Shown here: piece by piece, positions 1-5,558 of the stretch
Layout of the letters: every line of letters begins with the position of its first letter
Position numbering within the stretch: the stretch's first letter is position 1
Origin: CAZVCJ01 sp964625745
Lineage (GTDB): Bacteria; Chloroflexota; Anaerolineae; VGOG01
Assembly (NCBI GenBank): GCA_964625745.1
Contig: CAZVCJ010000233.1
Span: 1-5,748 of the forward strand
Reading direction: 5' to 3'
Length of the DNA stretch: 5,748 nucleotides
The notes under the pieces: generated by a model
Told to the model about the DNA's origin: nothing
What the model saw: only the letters and a program-made list of their open reading frames with translations
Database searches by the model: none
Position numbers and translations under genes: made by a program

Positions 1-185
1 CCTACGCTTTGACCAACGCCACCTTGCCCTACGCTCTTCGGCTGGCCAACCTGGGCTTCGCCGAGGCTGTGAAGGGCGACGCGGCTCTGGCTAGAGGCGT
101 TAACGTCCACAAAGGCGAAGTGACTTGCCAGGGGGTCGCCGACGCCCACGGATTGGAGTGCAAACCGTTGGAGATGCTGCTCTGA
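1..185 (+). CDS. ald: Alanine dehydrogenase, C-terminal fragment (5' end outside the window)
   Basis: This is the last 60 codons of an open frame that begins before the window; the reading phase starts at base 3 and ends with TGA at 183-185. The peptide starts YALTNATLPYALRLANLGF and continues with ARGVNVHKGEVT and GVADAHGL. This is the characteristic tail of bacterial alanine dehydrogenase, where an ALTNATLPY segment is followed by a helix and then RG-NV--G-VT--AVA. The enzyme (EC 1.4.1.1) interconverts L-alanine and pyruvate plus ammonia using NAD(H) in the cytoplasm. The catalytic and nucleotide-binding parts lie upstream and cannot be inspected. The frame ends 28 bases before the antitoxin start with no visible terminator between, so read-through into the toxin-antitoxin pair and gatB is plausible. 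Identification rests on recalled family sequence, but the match is long and gap-free. Confidence 0.88.
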   Translation, partial: YALTNATLPYALRLANLGFAEAVKGDAALARGVNVHKGEVTCQGVADAHGLECKPLEMLL

Positions 186-213
186 AAGCCGAGAGGTATG
201 GGAGGTAAGAACC

Positions 214-537
214 ATGGATGTCTTAACATTGGAACTGCCAAAGGATCTGTTGGCCCTCTTGCAAAGGCGAGCCGTGGATAGAGGAGAAGAACCACAGAAG
301 GTGGCGCTGGGTATCCTGCAGAAAGAGCTGACTCCAGAGGTCAAGAGTGAGCGAGCGCGGGTCGTTCAGGCCTTAGAGGATTCTGGATTCATCCGCCCTT
401 TAAGCCCAGACCTGCAGGAGAAGTACGTGCGTTGTCTGGATCCCAGCGAGCGGGAGAGGATACGCCAGGAGTTAGCCAAAAAGACTTTCACCCCCCCGCT
501 CAGTGAGATCGTCATCCAAGGCCGAGGAGAGCGCTAG
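214..537 (+). CDS. Probable antitoxin of a VapBC-type pair (ribbon-helix-helix-like N-terminus)
   Basis: A 107-residue protein whose N-terminus has the shape of a ribbon-helix-helix DNA-binding domain: a beta-strand-like stretch (VLTLELP, residues 3-9), then an amphipathic helix (about 10-22), a turn (RGEEP) and a second helix (about 27-39). In such antitoxins the dimerised strand contacts the operator. Residues about 60-107 are charged and probably wrap the toxin; the end, PLSEIVIQGRGER, resembles tails of antitoxins paired with PIN toxins. The ATG has a good Shine-Dalgarno, GGAGGT at 201-206, seven bases upstream. The stop TAG directly abuts the toxin ATG, and a GAGGAG at 524-529 inside this gene serves the toxin, which suggests translational coupling. 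Family-level identity is inferred from architecture and the neighbour; I do not recognise an exact family. Confidence 0.75.
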   Translation: MDVLTLELPKDLLALLQRRAVDRGEEPQKVALGILQKELTPEVKSERARVVQALEDSGFIRPLSPDLQEKYVRCLDPSERERIRQELAKKTFTPPLSEIVIQGRGER

Positions 538-999
538 ATGCCAACCTACTACCTGGATGCCAGCGCCGTTGTCAAGCGTTATGTCTCGGAGATGGGCAGT
601 GCTTGGGTGCAAGCCTTGTGCAGCAATGAGGAAAACACTTTGATCATGGCCGAGATTACCTTGGCTGAGGTTGCGTCTGCCTTCGCCCGAGCAACACGGG
701 GCGGTAGGATCTCGGCTGAGGAGCGGTTGAGCTACCTAGATCTTTTCATCGGCGATTGTGCTGAACGCTATCGCTTAGTGGCCACCGAAAGGACGATTAT
801 TGACCGTGCCGTTGATCTGACGCAGAGTCATTACCTGCGTGGCTACGACGCTGTTCACTTGGCGACAGCCCTTGCCATGAACGCAGAGTTGCTCCAAAGG
901 CAACTGCTGCCCCTCACTTTCGTCGCCGCCGACGGGGATTTGCTGGATGCGGCCGGGGCCGAGGGATTGCCCACCGAGAATCCAAACCTGCACCCATAG
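538..999 (+). CDS. vapC: PIN-domain ribonuclease toxin, VapC-like
   Basis: A 153-residue protein covering a complete PIN domain of usual VapC length. The acidic residues that bind Mg2+/Mn2+ in this family are visible: D7 in YYLDASAVVKRY, E44 in AEITLAEV, D104 in LRGYDAVHLATAL, and D132 in FVAADGDLL. VapC toxins cleave specific RNAs, usually tRNAs or the 23S sarcin-ricin loop, and are neutralised by the antitoxin encoded just upstream. The target here cannot be read from the sequence. The gene starts on the base after the antitoxin stop, with its Shine-Dalgarno (524-529) inside the antitoxin gene. Its own stop (997-999) overlaps the ribosome binding site of gatB. All expected acidic residues are present and the frame is intact, so it is likely functional. 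PIN-domain assignment is strong; the toxin role is inferred from pairing. Confidence 0.88.
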   Translation: MPTYYLDASAVVKRYVSEMGSAWVQALCSNEENTLIMAEITLAEVASAFARATRGGRISAEERLSYLDLFIGDCAERYRLVATERTIIDRAVDLTQSHYLRGYDAVHLATALAMNAELLQRQLLPLTFVAADGDLLDAAGAEGLPTENPNLHP

Positions 1000-1004
1000 G
1001 AGGG
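998..1004 (+). promoter_or_regulatory. Shine-Dalgarno of gatB overlapping the vapC stop codon
   Basis: AGGAGGG begins inside the TAG stop of the toxin gene (997-999) and sits four to five bases before the GTG at 1009. It decides in favour of the GTG start, which also gives the expected GatB N-terminus (DYEAVVGIEVHAQL). The overlap places gatB translation initiation under ribosomes finishing the toxin gene. Confidence 0.85.
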
Positions 1005-1008
1005 CGCC

Positions 1009-2442
1009 GTGGATTACGAAGCCGTCGTCGGCATCGAGGTTCACGCCCAACTGCTGACCGAATCCAAGATGTTCTGCCGCTGCAGCGCGGACTATGCAGC
1101 GGCAGAGCCCAATACTCACGTCTGTCCCGTCTGTCTGGGGATGCCAGGGATGCTGCCGGTCATTAATCAAAAAGCAGTGGAGTACACTGTTATGACGGCC
1201 CTGGCCCTCAATTGTCAGATACCTGAGTTCTCCAAGTTCGACCGCAAGAACTATTTCTATCCCGACCTGCCTAAAGGATACCAGATCTCCCAGTACGACC
1301 TGCCTCTCTCGCGCGATGGCTGGCTGGACATCGAGGTCGGCGGGGGAAGCAGACGCATCGGCATCGAACGGGTGCACTTAGAAGAGGACACGGCCAAGCT
1401 GGTTCACCTGGGCGGTTATAGCCTGGTGGACTTCAATCGCGCCGGCGTGCCCCTCATGGAGATAGTCAGTCGGCCCGACATTCGCACTTCTGAGGAGGCC
1501 CGTCAGTATCTAGCCAGGCTGCGCACCATCGTGAGATACCTGGGTGTGAACTCCGGCAACATGGAAGAGGGGGCCATGCGCTGCGAGGCCAACATCTCCC
1601 TGCGACCGAGGGGCAGGATTGAGCTTGGCACCAAGGTGGAGGTCAAAAATCTCAACAGTTTTCACTCCGTGAAGCTGGCCCTGGAGTACGAGATCGAACG
1701 ACAAGCCAGGATCCTGGAGACAGGCGGACGCATCGAGCAGGTGACGATGGGTTGGGACGAGGCCAGGGGAGTGACGGTAGTCCAGCGCAGCAAGGAACAC
1801 GCCCACGACTACCGCTACTTCCCGGAGCCAGACCTGCCGCCCCTCGCCCTCAGCCGGGAGTGGGTGGAGGGAACCCGGGCCAGGTTGCCCGAGTTACCCG
1901 ACGCCAGAAGGAGCCGCTTCGTGGAGCAGTATGGGCTATCCCGCTACGACGCCGAGGTGCTGACGGCAGACAGGCCGGTGGCTGACTATTTTGAATCTTG
2001 CGTCCGTTCCTACCCCAATGCCAAAACCGTGGCCAACTGGATCACCGGCGAGCTTTTCCGCTTGCTCAAGGCTATGGACGCAGGGATCGAGACAGTCAAG
2101 ATCACTCCGGATGCTTTGGCTGAGCTACTCACCCTGGTGGAGAAGGGCGCCATCAACATCGGCATCGCCAAAGATGTTTTCGCCGCGATGTTCGAGACTG
2201 GTCATCCTGCCTCCCAGATCGTCAAGGAGAAGGGCCTGGCCCAGATCAGCGATGCCGAAGAGCTCTTGCGCATCGTCGAGCAGGTCATAGCGGACAACCC
2301 CGGCCCGGTGGCGGAGTACCTGGCGGGCAAGGATGCGGTGCTGCGCTTCCTGGTCGGCCAGGTGATGAAGGCCACCCGTGGCAAGGCCAACCCCAAGTTG
2401 GTCAACAGGTTGCTACGAGAAAGGTTGAGGAGCCAGGGTTAA
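1009..2442 (+). CDS. gatB: Aspartyl/glutamyl-tRNA(Asn/Gln) amidotransferase subunit B
   Basis: A 477-residue protein of normal GatB length. GatB is the tRNA-binding, kinase-like subunit of the cytoplasmic GatCAB complex (EC 6.3.5.-). The complex activates the carboxyl of misacylated Glu-tRNA(Gln) or Asp-tRNA(Asn) with ATP and amidates it with ammonia channelled from glutamine hydrolysis in GatA. Visible signs: GIEVHAQL (residues 8-15, with E10 and H12 of the metal/active site), HLEEDTAK (123-130), and the family signature LVDFNRAGVPLMEIV (139-153). Four cysteines, C23, C25, C39 and C42, form a CxC...CxxC pattern like the zinc site of some GatB proteins. The GatB/YqeY-type helical tail covers roughly 330-477, with GAINIGIAKDVF and GKANPKLVNRLL typical of it. 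The start is GTG with AGGAGG just upstream. gatA and gatC are not in this window. The gene is tightly packed behind the toxin gene. Confidence 0.97.
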   Translation: MDYEAVVGIEVHAQLLTESKMFCRCSADYAAAEPNTHVCPVCLGMPGMLPVINQKAVEYTVMTALALNCQIPEFSKFDRKNYFYPDLPKGYQISQYDLPLSRDGWLDIEVGGGSRRIGIERVHLEEDTAKLVHLGGYSLVDFNRAGVPLMEIVSRPDIRTSEEARQYLARLRTIVRYLGVNSGNMEEGAMRCEANISLRPRGRIELGTKVEVKNLNSFHSVKLALEYEIERQARILETGGRIEQVTMGWDEARGVTVVQRSKEHAHDYRYFPEPDLPPLALSREWVEGTRARLPELPDARRSRFVEQYGLSRYDAEVLTADRPVADYFESCVRSYPNAKTVANWITGELFRLLKAMDAGIETVKITPDALAELLTLVEKGAINIGIAKDVFAAMFETGHPASQIVKEKGLAQISDAEELLRIVEQVIADNPGPVAEYLAGKDAVLRFLVGQVMKATRGKANPKLVNRLLRERLRSQG

Positions 2443-2520
2443 GACCCGCATACGATATGAACATAATCCGATATATCCAGAGGAGGATTCGAGATAATCG
2501 CTAATCAAGCTGATCGTGGC

Positions 2521-2548
2521 TTGACTTTCGAGGCTCTTTGTGTACAAT
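2521..2548 (+). promoter_or_regulatory. Probable sigma-70-type promoter for gdhA
   Basis: TTGACT at 2521-2526 and TACAAT at 2543-2548 are separated by 16 bases; each hexamer differs by one base from the consensus TTGACA/TATAAT. The expected transcription start is near 2555, giving a leader of about 99 bases before the gdhA ATG. The sequence between the gatB stop and this promoter (2443-2520) shows no terminator or other signal I can support. Sequence-based only. Confidence 0.7.
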
Positions 2549-2573
2549 ATGTCAGGCAAATCTGGAGGAACAA

Positions 2574-2606
2574 GGGCGTTCTCAGAGAATCTGTAAACTA
2601 GCGCCC
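2574..2606 (+). promoter_or_regulatory. Possible antiterminator pairing in the gdhA leader
   Basis: GGGCG at 2574-2578 can pair with CGCCC at 2602-2606. That pairing uses up the 5' arm of the terminator stem at 2600-2615, so the two structures are mutually exclusive. The enclosed segment can form a small hairpin, TTCT (2579-2582) with AGAA (2586-2589). This is the layout of a transcription attenuator. The pairing is only five base pairs plus the inner hairpin, and no known riboswitch or T-box core is recognisable, so it remains tentative. No ATG, GTG or TTG follows the GGAGG at 2564-2568 inside the leader, so I see no leader peptide. Confidence 0.35.
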
Positions 2607-2623
2607 CTGGGCGCTTTTTGTTT
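2600..2623 (+). terminator. Intrinsic terminator in the gdhA leader (attenuator candidate)
   Basis: AGCGCC (2600-2605) pairs with GGCGCT (2610-2615) around a four-base loop CCTG, followed by a T-rich run at 2615-2623 (five Ts, G, three Ts). The hairpin is GC-rich and the U-tract is good. It lies downstream of the predicted gdhA promoter and 30 bases before the gdhA start codon. It could therefore stop transcripts from that promoter at about 65 nucleotides as well as end read-through from gatB. Its position after rather than before the promoter is what suggests attenuation. Confidence 0.75.
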
Positions 2624-2640
2624 CTCCCAAAAACATAACC

Positions 2641-2648
2641 GAGGAGGT
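2641..2648 (+). promoter_or_regulatory. Shine-Dalgarno of gdhA
   Basis: GAGGAGGT lies five bases before the ATG at 2654, an almost complete anti-16S match. It fixes the start codon of glutamate dehydrogenase and lies about 18 bases after the leader terminator's T-run, so transcripts that pass the terminator should be translated well. Confidence 0.85.
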
Positions 2649-2653
2649 TAAAA

Positions 2654-3913
2654 ATGCAAGAAAATCCTGTTAGTGAAAACCCGTATGAGATAGCGCAAAG
2701 GCAGTTCGACAATGCGGCCAAATACCTCGATCTGAAAGCGGGCATCAAGGCCAAGCTGCGGCTTCCAAAGCGGGAGTTGAGTGTCCATTTCCCGGTGAAG
2801 ATGGACGATGGCAGCATCCAGATGTTCACCGGCCACCGCGTGCAGCATAGCCTGGCTCGCGGCCCGGCCAAGGGGGGCATCCGCTACCACCCTGACGTGA
2901 CTCTGGACGAAGTACGGGCCCTGGCTATGTGGATGACCTGGAAGTGCGCCGTGGTGGGGATTCCCTACGGCGGTGCCAAGGGCGGTGTGGTCTGCAATCC
3001 CAAGGTGATGTCAGAGCGCGAGCTGGAACGCCTGACCCGGCGCTTCACCAGCGAGATCTCCATGTTCATCGGCCCTGAGTCCGACATACCTGCCCCCGAT
3101 GTCAACACCACCCCCCAGACCATGGCCTGGATCATGGACACCTACAGCATGACCAAAGGCTATTCGGTGCCGGCCGTGGTCACCGGCAAGCCTGTCGAGA
3201 TCGGCGGGAGCCTGGGCCGTCGGGAAGCTACCGGCCGAGGAGTCATGTTCACCACGCGCGAGGCTCTGAAGCACCTGGGTATGCCTATTGAGGGGACGCG
3301 GGTGGTCGTGCAGGGGTTCGGCAATGTGGGCGCCATCGGCGCCCAACTCTTGCAGGAATTGGGCTGCACAGTCGTCGCTGTCAGCGACTCGCGAGGGGGT
3401 ATTTACAATTCCAACGGACTAAATGTAGTAGATGCGATGCGTCACAAGGCGGAGACGGGCATGGTAGCCGGCTATCCGGGCACCGATAAGATCACGAATG
3501 AGGAGCTACTGGAGCTGGATTGCGAGATTCTCGTGCCGGCTGCTCTGGAGAACGAGATCACCAGCGAGAATGCGGACCGCATCAAGGCCCGCGTCATCTC
3601 CGAGGGAGCTAACGGCCCTACCACACCAGAGGCGGATGCCATCCTGTTCGACAAAGGAGTCTTCGTCATTCCCGATATCCTGGCCAACGCAGGTGGGGTG
3701 ACGGTGTCCTACTTCGAGTGGGTACAGGGCTTGCAGTCCTTCTTCTGGAGCGAAAACGAGGTCAACAATAATCTGGAGAAAATCATGATCAAAGCTTTCC
3801 AGGACGTGCTGGCCATCTCCCAGCAGAAGAAGGTTGACATGCGCATCGCGGCCTACATCCTGGCCATTGGCCGTGTGGCCACTGCCACCCTGTTGCGGGG
3901 AATCTATCCGTAA
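2654..3913 (+). CDS. gdhA: Glutamate dehydrogenase, NAD(P)-dependent, small hexameric type
   Basis: A 419-residue Glu/Leu/Phe/Val dehydrogenase of the small hexameric class. It catalyses reversible oxidative deamination of L-glutamate to 2-oxoglutarate and ammonia in the cytoplasm. Domain I (about 1-180) holds the substrate site: GPAKGGIRYH (70-79, K73), TWKCAV (95-100, K97), the active-site signature VGIPYGGAKGGV with catalytic K109, and APDVNT with D149. Domain II is a Rossmann fold with VVVQGFGNVG (217-226), an acidic D245 after the second strand (VSDSRGG), and ISEGANGPTTPEA (315-327). GVTVSYFEW (348-356) carries the serine expected to bind the substrate side-chain carboxylate. D245 hints at NAD use, but cofactor choice is not safely readable. 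The start is set by GAGGAGGT. It has its own promoter and a leader terminator upstream and a strong terminator downstream, so it is probably monocistronic and may be attenuated. No frame damage is seen. Confidence 0.96.
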   Translation: MQENPVSENPYEIAQRQFDNAAKYLDLKAGIKAKLRLPKRELSVHFPVKMDDGSIQMFTGHRVQHSLARGPAKGGIRYHPDVTLDEVRALAMWMTWKCAVVGIPYGGAKGGVVCNPKVMSERELERLTRRFTSEISMFIGPESDIPAPDVNTTPQTMAWIMDTYSMTKGYSVPAVVTGKPVEIGGSLGRREATGRGVMFTTREALKHLGMPIEGTRVVVQGFGNVGAIGAQLLQELGCTVVAVSDSRGGIYNSNGLNVVDAMRHKAETGMVAGYPGTDKITNEELLELDCEILVPAALENEITSENADRIKARVISEGANGPTTPEADAILFDKGVFVIPDILANAGGVTVSYFEWVQGLQSFFWSENEVNNNLEKIMIKAFQDVLAISQQKKVDMRIAAYILAIGRVATATLLRGIYP

Positions 3914-3933
3914 AGCTAAGTGGTCTGTGTCCC

Positions 3934-3952
3934 GGCCACCGGTCGGGTGGCC
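3934..3952. repeat. Short inverted repeat in the gdhA 3' region
   Basis: GGCCACC (3934-3940) and GGTGGCC (3946-3952) are perfect inverted repeats around a five-base loop GGTCG. GTGT (3927-3930) and ACAC (3959-3962) could extend the stem past an internal loop. There is no T-run after it, so it is not a convincing terminator; it may protect the gdhA 3' end. The rest of 3914-4017 shows nothing else I can support. Confidence 0.45.
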
Positions 3953-4017
3953 AAGTCCACACTGCTATGCGGTCTCTGGCCCTGACGCGGCGTGAGATCG
4001 TTTCTGTATAACAGCCA

Positions 4018-4061
4018 AATAGAACCCTCGCCGGCGGAAAGCTGGCGAGGGTTCTATTCTT
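4018..4061 (+). terminator. Strong intrinsic terminator after gdhA
   Basis: AATAGAACCCTCGCC (4018-4032) is perfectly complementary to GGCGAGGGTTCTATT (4044-4058), a 15-bp stem. Three more pairs (one G-U) can form inside around a GGAAA loop. The stem is followed by CTT, so the U-tract is TTCTATTCTT, interrupted but T-rich. It sits about 105 bases after the gdhA stop and directly touches the next promoter's -35 element. It ends gdhA transcription and insulates the following promoter. The mirrored A-rich 5' side gives only weak support for activity in the other direction. Confidence 0.85.
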
Positions 4062-4088
4062 GACCAATAGGGCTACATAGGATACAAT
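4060..4088 (+). promoter_or_regulatory. Sigma-70-type promoter for rlmD, predicted to make a leaderless mRNA
   Basis: TTGACC (4060-4065) and TACAAT (4083-4088) are separated by the ideal 17 bases. The expected start point, about seven bases after the -10, falls at 4095-4096, and the ATG of the next gene begins at 4096. The only purine-rich stretch upstream, AGGG at 4089-4092, is three bases from the ATG and would be outside the transcript. The -35 begins within the terminator's T-rich tail. Confidence 0.72.
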
Positions 4089-4094
4089 AGGGCT
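4065..4094 (+). repeat. Direct repeat CAATAGGGCT within the rlmD promoter
   Basis: CAATAGGGCT occurs at 4065-4074 and again at 4085-4094, an exact 10-base copy with a 20-base period, about two DNA turns. The first copy starts at the last base of the -35 and the second overlaps the -10 and reaches the start point. This arrangement could be an operator for a dimeric regulator on one DNA face, but a chance or duplication origin is also possible. Confidence 0.5.
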
Positions 4095-4095
4095 G

Positions 4096-5364
4096 ATGAG
4101 AAAACAGTTTGAACTACACCTGACCGATATGGCCCACGGCGGTGATGCCCTGGGGCGACGCGAGGGCAAGGTGATCTTCGTGCCCTACGCTATGCCAGGT
4201 GAAGAGGCCCTGGTAGAGATCGTCGAGGACAAGGGGCGCTATGCGCGAGCGCGGCTCATAGAAATCCTATCACCTTCGCCTCACCGAGTTGGTCCCCCGT
4301 GTCCCCACTTCGGGCCTGGGAAGTGTGGTGGATGCCAATGGCAGCACATCGCCTACCCGGCCCAACTGGAACTCAAGGCGGCGGTGGTTGGCGATCAACT
4401 GGCGCGCCTCGGCCGTCTCCCCGATGTCCCCGTGAAACGGCCCCTCCCCAGCGCCTCACCCTGGCACTACCGCAACCACGTCCAGTTCTCCGTTGGCGAC
4501 GACGGCCGGCTAGGCTTCGTGGCCACCGATGGCCGCCGGGTGGAGACCGTAGAAGTATGCCACTTGCTGCATCCCCTCTTAGAGGAACTCTTCGCTGCCC
4601 TCGATCTTGAGCTACCGGGGCTGGCGCGGCTTTCTTTGCGAGCCGGCGTCAACACTGGCGACCAGATGGTGATCTTCGAGACCCACGACGACCTGCCGCC
4701 GGCCCTGGAGAGCGACCTGCCCATCTCCTGCGTTCTGCTCCTCTCCGACGGCGCTCCCGCCAACCTGGTAGGCAGCAACTACATCACCGAGGTAGTAGCC
4801 GGGCGAAGATTCCGCATCTCTGCCCCCAGCTTCTTCCAGGTCAACACCGCTGCCGCCGAGGAGTTGGTTCGCGTGGTCGGCGAGTACCTGGCTCCCGCAG
4901 GTGACAAGACGCTTCTGGACGCCTACTGCGGCGTGGGAACCTTTGCCTTGAGCTTGGCTGACAAAGTAGGCCGGGTGATCGGCATTGAGGAAGATGCAGG
5001 CGCTGTGGCGGACGCCCGCCTGAATATCGCGGAGCTGACCAACGTGGAGTTCATGGAGGGGAGGGTGGAAGCACTTCTGCCCCAGTTGGACAGGCCGATT
5101 GATCTGGCCGTATTAGACCCGCCCCGCCAGGGGTGTAGGCCAGATGCGCTGATGACCTTGATCGAACTTGCCCCTCTCCGCGTCGTCTACGTCTCCTGCG
5201 ATCCAGCCACCCTGGCCCGCGACGCCCGCAAGCTGGCCGAAGGTGGTTATCAACTGCTGGAAGTGCAGCCGGTGGACATGTTCCCCCAGACTTATCATGT
5301 CGAGAGCGTGGCTCTGTTTGAGAAGTCAGAGTGTTTCATAAGTCATTCTGCAAGTCTTGGCTAA
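4096..5364 (+). CDS. rlmD: 23S rRNA (uracil-5-)-methyltransferase, RlmD/TrmA family
   Basis: A 422-residue SAM-dependent RNA m5U methyltransferase; E. coli RlmD modifies 23S rRNA U1939. The N-terminal TRAM domain (about 1-58) shows LTDMAHGGDALGR and GKVIFVPYAMPGE. An iron-sulfur site is indicated by C69, C77 and C80 (CGGC motif) and C155 in VEVCHLLHP, the four cysteines typical of RlmD and absent from TrmA. Catalytic features follow: FFQVN with Q248, SAM motif LLDAYCGVGTF (273-283), LDPPRQG (340-346), the nucleophile C368 in VSCDPATLARD, and the likely general base E403 in HVESVALFEK. The family normally ends near residue 410; the last 12 residues (SECFISHSASLG) are extra. The ATG matches the TRAM start and lies at the predicted transcription start, so no ribosome binding site is used. 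RlmC- or RlmCD-like target choice cannot be excluded. The frame is intact. Confidence 0.92.
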   Translation: MRKQFELHLTDMAHGGDALGRREGKVIFVPYAMPGEEALVEIVEDKGRYARARLIEILSPSPHRVGPPCPHFGPGKCGGCQWQHIAYPAQLELKAAVVGDQLARLGRLPDVPVKRPLPSASPWHYRNHVQFSVGDDGRLGFVATDGRRVETVEVCHLLHPLLEELFAALDLELPGLARLSLRAGVNTGDQMVIFETHDDLPPALESDLPISCVLLLSDGAPANLVGSNYITEVVAGRRFRISAPSFFQVNTAAAEELVRVVGEYLAPAGDKTLLDAYCGVGTFALSLADKVGRVIGIEEDAGAVADARLNIAELTNVEFMEGRVEALLPQLDRPIDLAVLDPPRQGCRPDALMTLIELAPLRVVYVSCDPATLARDARKLAEGGYQLLEVQPVDMFPQTYHVESVALFEKSECFISHSASLG

Positions 5365-5384
5365 AAGGTCTCCTCATTTCTGGT

Positions 5385-5436
5385 CCCAGACACCTCTGGG
5401 CGCTTTGCGCCTCATCGGGCGGGGTTAAGGTGTCTG
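5385..5436. repeat. Two competing stem-loops downstream of rlmD
   Basis: CCCAGA (5385-5390) pairs with TCTGGG (5395-5400) around loop CACC. Alternatively CAGACACCT (5387-5395) pairs perfectly with AGGTGTCTG (5428-5436), enclosing the hairpin GGCGC-TTT-GCGCC (5399-5411). The two folds share bases and exclude each other. No run of Ts follows either, so rlmD lacks an obvious intrinsic terminator here. No gene is supported in 5365-5457. Confidence 0.45.
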
Positions 5437-5457
5437 TATCGGCAAAAGGGTTCGGAA

Positions 5458-5550
5458 CACGAAGGTCACGAAAGCACACGAAACACACGAAAGGAAGTCC
5501 TGTCGGCAAGCAGACTTTCGTGCCTTTCGCGGCCTTTCGTAGCTTTCGTG
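5458..5550. repeat. CACGAA-type interspersed inverted repeat
   Basis: Four CACGAA units start at 5458, 5467, 5477 and 5486. On the other side the complementary TTCGTG or near copies start at 5517, 5526, 5536 and 5545. Both arms share the spacing 9-10-9, and about 29 of 36 positions pair between 5458-5493 and 5515-5550 around a 21-base spacer. The two middle right-hand units are degenerate (TTCGCG, TTCGTA). CACGAA-rich inverted arrays occur between genes in many environmental bacterial genomes, including Chloroflexota, to my knowledge. Short open frames crossing it on both strands are translations of the repeat, not genes. Confidence 0.8.
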
Positions 5551-5558
5551 ATCCAAGC

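Noticed and set aside
775..1377. A 200-codon minus-strand open frame across vapC and gatB
   Set aside because: It is antisense to two well-identified genes with clear motifs, has no recognisable domain and no supporting start signal; it is a GC-driven shadow frame.
2549..2596. A 15-residue open frame (ATG at 2549, TAA at 2594-2596) as a leader peptide for gdhA attenuation
   Set aside because: The ATG overlaps the promoter -10 region and lies before the predicted transcription start, has no ribosome binding site, and the peptide is not enriched for any amino acid.
3914..4017. A tRNA or other small RNA gene in the gdhA-rlmD gap
   Set aside because: The hairpin at 3934-3952 does not extend to a cloverleaf and there is no T-arm or CCA-like end; no known RNA family recognised.
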